Shown here piece after piece: positions 32,516 to 40,668 of a DNA stretch of 64,000 bases (positions within the stretch are counted from its first letter, which is position 1; each line of letters opens with the position of its first letter). The stretch spans positions 802,619,592 to 802,683,591 of the forward strand of contig CM062805.1 in the NCBI GenBank assembly GCA_031772625.1. Direction: 5' to 3'. A model generated the notes under the pieces. The model had not been told where the DNA came from, made no database searches, and was given only the letters and a program-made list of their open reading frames with translations. The stretch is from Pinus tabuliformis. Taxonomy: Eukaryota; Streptophyta; Pinopsida; Pinales; Pinaceae. The translations under genes were made by a program, and so were the position numbers.

Positions 32516-33207
32516 TCAATTGGACTGGGTTGCTAACGCATGTTCTACTTCACAAGCTATATTGCAAGCATCCAGCCATGAAGTAGGGTGTTGTAGTTGG
32601 ATGTGGGCTTGTATGGCTTCTTTGAGACCACTAACAAAACATTCCAAGTAGAATTGATCATGTAGACCTCCTGTGCGGAAAGATAAGGCTTCAAAGCCTG
32701 TAATATATTCATTCACTATTCCTGTCTGTCGGAGCTTAGTGAGACGACCCAAAAATTTGGATTCATGGTCAAAGTGATCTGTAAGAGCTTTTGCGAATTT
32801 CTGCCAAGTTATGGGCCTTCCATAGCAACGTTGGTGCCACTACCACCATTCCCATCCTTCATTGTCCAAGTACATGCTACCCACACTGAGCTAAGTCGCA
32901 TCATCTTTGATGTGATTCAGTGTGAAATATTGCTCAATTTGTGCTAGCCATATGGTCACGTCTGGGACTGTTAGTGGTTGCCAAAGAGGTGAACAGAATG
33001 GCTAGTCTCACCCTCCATGTTTTCATTGAAAAGATATGCCTCCGTGTGTTCCTCTGACTTGCCCTTTGCGAGTGTGTTAGCTAAGGTCTTCAGAGATGAC
33101 AATATTGTGTCCAACTTTGTTTCAAGGCTCTCGATATTCTCATTGGCCATAGCTTGAGCTCTAGTTTGATCCATGCACTGATTCAGTGCAGTTAAAATTT
33201 GGGACAA
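32516..33207 (-). pseudogene. E gag (capsid) region
   Basis: The left part has the gag capsid signature GIVNEYITGFEALSFRTGGL and FYLECFVSGLKEAIQAHIQL. The right part (32971-33207) is the gag N-terminus with a coiled-coil-like stretch (LETKLDTILSSLKTLANTL). Confidence 0.75.
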
Positions 33208-34198
33208 CCCGAAATTTTTTACGTTAACAATTGAATTGTACCACCTTGATCAGCTCGTCAACCTAATTCTTATGGTCTAAATCTCCTATAAGCGTCTCGA
33301 GAGGGTCTCAGACTCATTTTTTTTTACTCCAAAAGGAGTTTTACTCTTAAAGGAGTTTTACTCCTTGCCTAGGAATACTATAGTAGCCGAATCCCAGAAA
33401 AGTCAATGCTGCCCAATGTCCTGCAAGAATCATGCCCAGGTATAGGAGCCCACACAAATGGTCAGATTTGTCGGCGAAACCTCAACTACAAAGTATGAGT
33501 AGGAATGTGGTAGTGATCGAACCCCTCCTGCTAGATCTGAATGGCAGATCTAATTGTCGCGACTACTACAAAAACCAAAATGCTATATCTAGATGGTGGA
33601 TCTAATAGATCTAAATGGCGCAACTTATTATTGTTGTTGTGATAGAACCCCACCTACTAGATATGATCTGGCAAAGATGATGCGTGATCTATAGAGAGAC
33701 ATGGGAACTATGGTCTCAAGGAGTATCAGGTGCTATGGATTGCAATATACATAAGGGTCTGATAGTAGTACTCAGCCCAATCTTTCAGGGCACTAAGCAA
33801 GGAAGATCAATCGTGCCCTTAGTCGTACAACCCAACTATCCTATCGTATGCACGAGTAGTCTCCCTGAGTCTTGTTCTCAATGTACGATAGCAGCAAGAT
33901 GGTTGACGGTTTATCTATGGTGAGGTTTCAAGAGAGCCTAGGGGGCTTCCAATATACTCAGAGGGTGCTTGGAAGATAGTTTGTGGGTAGTTCTATCTAA
34001 TGTGCTACTACTCGAAGGGGTACCCACAAGGGTTACAAGGGAGTCCAACAAGCGTGACCACCTCTTGTATTTCCTATGTGCATGCCTCCCAAAATCCCCA
34101 GGTTTATGCGCTCAACGACAGATCCTGTCATTTAAAGACGTCGGAACACGTCTCTAGCCAATTTTTTTTTTGCTAAAAATGGAGATCCTGTCGACCCT
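33208..34198 (-). other. E 5' leader
   Basis: Non-coding. It contains AGGAGTTTTACTC repeats (33327-33364), a degenerate repeat pair around GAACCCC(A/T)CCT(G/A)CTAGAT (~33518 and ~33645), and at 34131-34159 a motif shared with the A-family leaders. Confidence 0.55.
33327..33364. repeat. Short AGGAGTTTTACTC repeat
   Basis: Two near-exact copies of AAAGGAGTTTTACTC, each flanked by ACTCC, forming alternating GGAGT/ACTCC hairpin words. Confidence 0.6.
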
Positions 34199-34216
34199 GG
34201 AAGGTGCTCTGATACC
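34199..34216 (-). promoter_or_regulatory. E primer-binding site
   Basis: TGGTATCAGAGCACC on the minus strand, 3 bp from the 5' LTR: the usual tRNA-iMet site of plant retrotransposons. Confidence 0.88.
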
Positions 34217-34219
34217 ACT

Positions 34220-34651
34220 TGTTATGCTCTTGACCTACAAGAAGATACTAGAATACCAAATATGCGAAGAATATACCCAGAACATAGAACAATAAGAAAT
34301 CACAGCAAGCATTTTATTATTCATAAAGGAAAGCAATGTTCACTTGCCTCTTCGAGGGGGCAACCTCGAATAGGGTTGGGCTCAATTACAAAATAAGAGA
34401 CGATGCTCCTCGAGGGGAGTCTCTATCCTTTATATACAATTCATACATGGAATACCATGGGTCAATACCATGGTTCTTATTAATACCATCTATTTAATAC
34501 CATGGCCCATTTGCAACTAACTGTGGTACCTTATTTAAATGCAGGTCAACCACTTACAATTATTAATATGGGTTTTATTGACTCTTTACTTAACTATAAC
34601 TATGACTCGATCATATTACATAAATAAGGGGGTTAAGGTTGGACCCTAACA
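34220..34651 (-). repeat. E 5' LTR
   Basis: 432 bp, TGTTATGCTCTTGACC to ACCCTAACA, about 92% like its partner by eye. Confidence 0.9.
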
Positions 34652-35138
34652 AACATCAATAAGCAGTGAAGAAGAGAAATATTCAAAAATAGTAGACATG
34701 ACTGTTGGGCGAGGCAGGAACGAGGAGCGATGATGAGTATTGATCCATGGTGGTTCCTCCAGAGACATGATTTCCATGATACCTTCATTAGCGAGAAAGG
34801 TCTTAGCTAATGGATTGGATGATTCCAAAGTGCCAAGCTAGGGGGATTGAGAATACATATCGAGAGAGGTCTTCGACATATGAGAATTAGAGGATGCATA
34901 GTTCGAAGCCGAAATAATTTCCACATAATTGACTTCAGCGGGACTAAGCGACATAACCTCACCCCAAGTATCAACAATATCTGGTGCAGGTATGACCCAG
35001 GGATTACATTTGATCGAGATCATGTTGACAAAGGAAACATGAGGAGGTGGAGGTGGAAAAATTCCCATTAAGGTATAATCTTTGAAGAGACTCGCCCCCA
35101 CACTCTCATAGGGAGAACCAAAGTGGTTGACATATTAT
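34652..35138 (-). mobile_element. D1 fragment: protease/RT linker region
   Basis: Minus-strand segments PPWINTHHRSSFLPR and KDYTLMGIFPPPP match the A3 linker region after protease (APWNDHHHRSLLPEYE and KDPTLMGTFVLPPP, at ~43560-43920). This ties the fragment to a Tat-lineage element. It continues at 50116 after A3. Confidence 0.7.
35131..35135. repeat. A3 target duplication CATAT (left copy)
   Basis: CATAT here and at 50116-50120. Between this copy and the LTR start (35139) stand three extra bases, TAT. The D1 sequence reads through as GTTGA-CATAT-GGAAC across the insertion. Confidence 0.65.
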
Positions 35139-36198
35139 TGTTGGGAAAAGTATCCAATACGGAATGACCCTATCCCACTCTAAGGGTGATAGTACCTCAG
35201 CAACAATCAAAGCAAAGCTATTTGAGATTACTTCTTTATGAGATGTAAGAGAGAGGAGGAAGAGATCCACTAACCGATGTCTTCCGCTAATGATTGATCC
35301 AATCTTCTCTCTTTGTTGCTTGCTCCCATCTCCTTGCTCTTTCACTGGCCCAGCTACACCAAGATCCTGCAAAATAACAAGAGAGGGAAACTACAAGAAG
35401 CATACATTCATAACTGATTCAAGGATTAGAATAAATCAAATATACAAGTATAACAACACATCATTGAGACACATGCATATAGAAGAACCTCAAATGCTTT
35501 ATTAATGGAAGAAGTAAAGTTCAGGAAGTGATACAACCATAAAAGGCCCAATCCAGCATCACCTCCCAGCAGAAAGAAATCTCCTCTTCACCTCCTTCAA
35601 GCAACTCACCCAATAGTTCTATACTCAAACCAACAGCACTTCCTTGCATTCACAAGATTCCAGCCTCCCTAGACCTCATGAGAGAGCTCTATATATAGGA
35701 GTTTTGGAGAAAGGATGAGTCAGCCTGAGGCTGGCATGAAGCTGACTAATGTCCTCTCCCACTTCAGTTATTCTTTAGTTCTTGAGTCCACTTGGAGGTT
35801 CTTGCTTCCACTTGGAGATCTAGACCCTCTTACTCATCACTAGGCGAATTCTCTGATCCAAGTGTCATTTTGGAAGCTTCATGGGCATTGACACCTTGAG
35901 GAATGACTGTGCCACTTGGCCAAACTCGCCCAGCGCAGGTAGCCTTCTTTGCAGTTGACATTCAACACAGGTACACAATGGAGCAGTTGACATTCAGCGC
36001 AGATGCTCAGTGGAGCAGTTGACATGATCCAGAATTAGCTTGTTTTTGAGTGTTTTCAGGTGGAGAACTGATATTTAGTGCTGTGGTTTGCTGACCTTGT
36101 TCCTCTAGGGGTAGGAACAACATGTTTAGGGACTTTGGACCCCTTAGATTATTGACATTTCATGCTTCATGCTGTAAGGCACAAAAATGTCTATAACA
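35139..36198 (-). repeat. A3 3' LTR
   Basis: 1060 bp, TGTTGGGAAAAGTATCC to GTCTATAACA. TATA box CTATATATAG at 35689-35698 (minus strand). U3 carries a 32-bp tandem repeat. Confidence 0.95.
35951..36025 (-). repeat. A3 U3 tandem repeat, 32-bp period
   Basis: GCAGTTGACAT begins at 35951, 35983 and 36015, exactly 32 bp apart, with CAGCGCAG-type words between. The same array is at 49868, 49900 and 49932 in the other LTR. Confidence 0.8.
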
Positions 36199-36212
36199 GT
36201 TGCCCCCTAAAG
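36199..36212 (-). promoter_or_regulatory. A3 polypurine tract
   Basis: CTTTAGGGGGCAAC on the minus strand next to the 3' LTR. Confidence 0.88.
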
Positions 36213-37351
36213 TATGAGGTCGTTTATCGGGTGAAATGCTTTATCAGGAGGATCCGAAGTTCATTCAATCGCTGAGAGGTGACCTGTAATAAAATACAAT
36301 ACAATACATTATTTTTCATTCTGCTTTCATGATCTAGCTGAGGCGGGCATTCCCATGCTCAGCTTTATAAATTCATTTTGGTACATAGAACAGACGATCG
36401 TCTGATGGTAGACTGATAATTCTCTACTGAAATTATCATGCTTTGAGTAGGATGATCATCTGCTGCAATGATGTACATGTCAAATGTCTTTATATTTCCT
36501 GAATATATATCGCAGCCGGATGGATGAAACTAGATCCGGGGTCTTCAAACTCGTTCGATCTTCACTCTAAGTACAAGTCGATCCATGTGAGAATTGAGCT
36601 GAAGTCGAACATGGAAAGACATCGCTTGATTACCGGTCAATGATGTAAACCGTTAACAAGCGCGAGAGGATTCACCGATAATGATAATGATCCTCAAGGT
36701 ACTGCAGTACAATTCACGTGGTGTGAATAAAGGACTTGGCGTCGAACACCACGCAAAATCTTCTGGTCGAAGGTCATTGATGTATACCTGTCGCCGAAAG
36801 TGAGAAACTTGCCATTGAGGCATGCAAGCTTCAAAGTACTGAGGGGGGTGTTCCTAGATCAACTTCTCGGATAATGAGCTGAAGTCGACAAGAAGTGATC
36901 TGTCAAAGGAGGGCCTTAATGAATCCCACATCAGTGACACAGAACGGAGCTAATGATTTTAGTGGAGGTGAAAACAATCTGTGACATATGATTCAGGGTG
37001 GCGATCATGGGTGGATGAAGGATAATGTATGGCAGTGGATGGGACACGGTTGACTCTTTCTGAACAACATCTCTTGAACATATAACGACACTGATGTGAT
37101 GGATCGGTAGCATTACCCCAAGCACAGATGGTTTGGCGAGGACCATGGTGATGAGACCGGTGAATGAAACAACCCAACCCGATGTGATACGGAGGAAAAG
37201 TGTCATGTTCAAGAGCGACTTGCTACCATTAAAGCTTTGAGGTTCTCCCAATTTTTCCCCAGTCATTTCTGACCAGTACCTCTTTATTTTTGTCAAGCTT
37301 GAGGAGGATAACATATGCTTGTTCTATAACTTGCCCTTCTAGCAAGCCCAT
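36213..37351 (-). other. A3 conserved 3' non-coding block
   Basis: Co-linear with A1, A2 and A4, with the AGCTGAG/CTCAGCT hairpin near 36335-36365. No confident gene. Confidence 0.6.
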
Positions 37352-38135
37352 CGCTATGTTTTAACGAGCCTAGCGATAGGGAAACTCGTTCTCGTCTAAA
37401 GACAAGTTTGTCGCTATTTAATCATTTTAACGAGCCTAACGACAAGGAAAACTCGGTCCTTTTCATTTTTAGAGAGTCTGAAAAGGTACAGAAAGTTAAC
37501 TCCAAAATTCCTTTTTCGTCATCTAATCCCTTAAGTCCGAAAAAGTATAAAACAATACAGAAGGGATGAGTTTTCGATAATTTTAACGAGCCGAATAAAA
37601 CAAGCGCTCGACCTTTTTGTGCAATAATCCCTCAGGTCCAAAAATATTAAAATCTAGAGGAGGGATAGCTCTTCCGGTCATTTTAACGAGCTGGAAGGCC
37701 AAAACTTGCAAACTTTTCATATTTTACGAGTCAGTTGAAAAGAGCTCAAAGAAGACTCGTCTTTTGAGGAACGAGTGATAAACAGGGATAGCAGCAGATT
37801 CCAGGTACAGGTTGGAATTTTCCAATCACGGCAGTGTCACAAGGATGGCTAGGTGAAATCACTCTTCCTCAAAATAGGTAAACAATCATATGGAGGTGAA
37901 CGATCGGCCAAATGGAATGGAGGTGGCAGGTGCAAAACACGACCAAGGCTTTTTATGGTTGATAAATTTACGATCACAGAGATTATTTACCGGGGTATGT
38001 TCATTTTTTAATGAGCTTGAATGCTCAATCTTATGTTTATTTTTTAACGAGCATGAACTATGTGCTAAAACTGCTCGGATCTCGCTTTTCTATTTTTTAA
38101 CGAGCATAAATTCCGCGGTAAAACTGCTCGATTAT
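37352..38135 (-). repeat. A3 array of ACGAG/CTCGT short hairpins
   Basis: Clear units at ~37355-37395, 37425-37455, 37582-37612, 38040-38080 and 38093-38130. The last two share the frame TTTTTTAACGAGCAT...AAACTGCTCG with different loops. Confidence 0.65.
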
Positions 38136-38434
38136 ATGGTCAAATTTTGATTTTTTACCATTACTAGCTTTTCTCTTTTCAAGGATAGTACTGCATTTTC
38201 AATTGCTGCAACAAACTTTGTTAGAAATGAATAATATTTGCATGAAAATGAGATTATAACCCTAATATTTCACTTTGAACTACGTAAAAAGCTATTAAAA
38301 GGTGTTTTTACCTCTCATTTACCATTTCATTTGCATTTGGTTTGTTGGAGCTCTGGAGGTGCCTCTTCCCCTTTGATTTTCACCAGCTGATTCCGGGAGA
38401 TTCTGCGGACGATTTTCGGCACCGTCTGGACCAG

Positions 38435-38734
38435 GTAGGAGCTAAACCCTAGCTCTTTCTTTTCATGGTTTTCTTTTCCAGTTTCATGCCTGTTTTTCAG
38501 TCTTTCTGAGCCCCAGGGGTTTTTCCAGGGCGCCCTAGTTTCAGCGCAGGTTCCCCATTCGAAACCTACGCTGAATGTCAAGCTGCCTTAAGGCAGCCTG
38601 ACCTTCAGCGCAAGTGGGACACTCTCTGCCTGCGCTGGGCTCAGAAAACTGGGTTTCCAAGTCATTTTTTGATGAATTTTCGCCAGTTTTTCACCAAAAT
38701 CAGGAACTTACTCCTTCTCTTGTTTGCTTTGCAG
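38435..38734 (+). other. Possible 5' UTR intron of the antisense PMD ORF
   Basis: A donor-like AG|GTAGGA at 38435 and an acceptor-like TTTGCAG ending at 38734 bracket a 300-bp segment just upstream of the ORF. Inferred from splice-site look alone. The segment also contains several CAGCGCAGGT-type words (38536-38640). Confidence 0.3.
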
Positions 38735-38791
38735 GGAACTTTGAACAAAATTTCCCTTACATGGTGAGAACGAGAACATGAAGAGGAGGAC

Positions 38792-39984
38792 ATGATTGCC
38801 CTCCATGACCCGGTCACGGTGAACGCGCTGTGGAACTGTGGCCTGCTGAAGTTTTTCCGTATCTCTAGCATGAGAGCACAGATCACTTTGCTGCAGTATA
38901 TGCTTGATGCTTGGGATCCTGTTAACCAAGTATTCCATATTAGGGGAAAGTCCATCCCCTTGACCATAGAGGACATGTACTTCTTGACTGGGTTGTCAAG
39001 ACGAGGTGCCCCCATTTCCTTGTCAGGTACGGCCCGGGGGACCGATTCCACTAGAGATTATGTCCGTCAGTATTGCAGGGAAGGTTCTCAGCCGAGCAGA
39101 GACGGCAAGATTGTTATCCGTGAGATTACTGACAGGTCTCTCAGGTCCATTCTATATACCATTGGTAGGATGGCTGGTAGCGCAGCTCTACATGTTTCCA
39201 ACAGATCTTATATGCAACACGCCGTGGAGTGTCTCCAACCGAAAGTATTCAACTGGTGTGATGCAGTACTTGTTCAGATGAAAAGTCAGTTGACCAAGGT
39301 AAAGGACGGGAAGCTGAAGAACTTTGGATTTGGTTCTATTCTGACTGCCTTCACCTTGGAGAAAATCCCACTGATGCAGCCTCAGTATATCATACTCGAC
39401 TTGCCTTCTCCGACCGAGCCACGCATGCAGAGGTGGGTTGATCACATGTCTAGGCATGCTGGTCAACCTCAGATTACTTTTACTGAGGCTTTCTTTAGGT
39501 GGTTTGAGCGCCAGGAGATGGTCTTTTCTGAGTGTCCATATGTGGGTATGGATTTCCGAGGTGATCCGGATTTGGTGTTACCGGACGGCGAACAGTGGGG
39601 CGCTATTGGTAAGTTCTTTGACCATATCACTGTTTACTGTTTTATTCATAATGTTGTTGTGCTTTATTCTGTCAAGACTTTTAATCATACTCTTGGGTGT
39701 ATGTAGATGTTGGTCCTGTTCGTCCAGTAGTTCGTCTGAGACCGCCAGTTGCTGCCCCGGCAGTGGAGCCTGCTAGGAGAGCTATCCTCCGCGACCTTGA
39801 CGATATTGAGACCCTTACAGCTGTGCAGGAGCAGGTTGAGAGCCTTACTCTCGGCATTCCTGATGTGAGGATTGATGAGTTACCTTTACAGCTGCAGCGA
39901 CACACTACCGGTGTGCCCAGACGATGGACTCGTCTCTTGCGCATGATTGCACAGGCCGTGACGTGCTATCATGAGCACCACTAG
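38792..39984 (+). CDS. Antisense PMD-type (plant mobile domain) ORF in A3, one intron
   Basis: This ORF runs opposite to the rest of A3. The first exon (38792-39608) encodes about 272 residues with the PMD pattern: LWNCGLLKFFRISSM near residue 12, LLQYMLDAWDPVNQVFHI near 37, then IPLTIEDMYFLTGLSRRGAP. A GT-AG intron at 39609-39706 (98 bp, GTAAGT donor) keeps the frame. The second exon ends in IAQAVTCYHEHH and a TAG at 39984. PMD proteins (MAIN/MAIL1 kin, aminotransferase-like) are plant nuclear proteins, and PMD-type domains are known both in host genes and in transposons. Antisense extra ORFs have been reported in Tat/Ogre elements. A decayed copy with the same intron lies in D1 (20930-22140). 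Its role in the element is unknown. Confidence 0.75.
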
Positions 39985-40155
39985 GCTAGGGTGCCCCCTA
40001 GCATCTTTTTGAGTTTTAGGTCATATGACCAATTTTGTCTTGGTTACAGAACATTATGTATGAACTATAAACAACTTATATATATTTTGATTTTCGAGTT
40101 TTATTCTGTTTGAGTTATATGATCCATATGTACAATCTTTGATGATGCATCCCTT

Positions 40156-40590
40156 TTATAAATGTTGCAAATGTCTATCTAACACATAGTTTGCTAATGA
40201 GTCAGTTAATGTGTTTAAGTTCCTGGAAATATGTTGATATTGAATTGAATCAAATTGTCTTTCCAAGATCTTAACCCTTAGGAACATGCGATAAATAGCT
40301 GGATTGCGAACAGAATATATACCATTGAGTTGTAGTATTACGAGCTGTGAGTCTAGCCTGACAATTAGTCGGCGTATGCCATGTGATATGGCATCAGAGA
40401 GTAGTTCTATCAACGCGCTATACTCAGCGATGTTATTCGTTGATTGCCCAATACACACCCCTCTGAAACTTACTAACTCGTCGCTTGGATCAAAAATGGC
40501 CCAGACTATGGAGGATAGGTTCCGCGAACTACGAATCGCTCCGTCGGCATATCCAACACATGTATCCAGAAGGTTCGACATCTGCAACAA
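40156..40590 (-). CDS. A3 archaeal-type RNase H
   Basis: 144 codons reading VGYADGAIRSSRNLSSIVWA near residue 12, NNIAEYSALIELLSDAI near 51, VRLDSQLVILQLNG near 75, and HISRNLNTLTDSLANYVL near the end. This is the complete RNase H fold pattern, with Asp, Glu, Asp and a late Asp in place. It lies just downstream of integrase and is separate from the RNase H inside pol. Dual RNase H is a known hallmark of Tat-lineage Ty3/Gypsy elements. Likely role: removing RNA from the RNA/DNA hybrid during reverse transcription. Confidence 0.85.
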   Translation of the reverse strand: MLQMSNLLDTCVGYADGAIRSSRNLSSIVWAIFDPSDELVSFRGVCIGQSTNNIAEYSALIELLSDAISHGIRRLIVRLDSQLVILQLNGIYSVRNPAIYRMFLRVKILERQFDSIQYQHISRNLNTLTDSLANYVLDRHLQHL

Positions 40591-40668
40591 AGTAGAAAAG
40601 GTGGATCACTCGACCAGAACAAATACTTTAGCGAAAACAAAATACAACAAAAGCATGCAGGTTACTAT

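Larger units (their letters stand above)
28431..34651 (-). mobile_element. E: Ty3/Gypsy chromovirus, perhaps Reina-like
   Basis: 6221 bp with LTRs 28431-28863 and 34220-34651. Flanks CACAT (28426-28430) and AACAT (34652-34656) look like a drifted target duplication. On the minus strand the order is gag, zinc knuckle, protease, RT, RNase H, integrase, chromodomain. The primer-binding site matches the common iMet form. Short LTRs, a 6-kb length and the knuckle LCYYCDEKYSPEHKC suggest the Reina side of the chromoviruses; this is tentative. LTRs differ by about 8% by eye. Broken, with several breaks. It is inserted in D1. Confidence 0.9.

Noticed and set aside
33327-33364. Short regular repeats considered as a CRISPR-like array
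   Set aside because: Only two or three units, no uniform spacers, and a plant retrotransposon leader context.
34199-34219. tRNA-like sequence considered as a tRNA gene
   Set aside because: It is an 18-base primer-binding site next to an LTR, not a full tRNA.
38792-39984. PMD ORF considered as a free-standing host gene
   Set aside because: It lies wholly inside A3, between the element's aRNase H and its 3' block, and the same ORF occupies the same place in D1, so it belongs to the element lineage.
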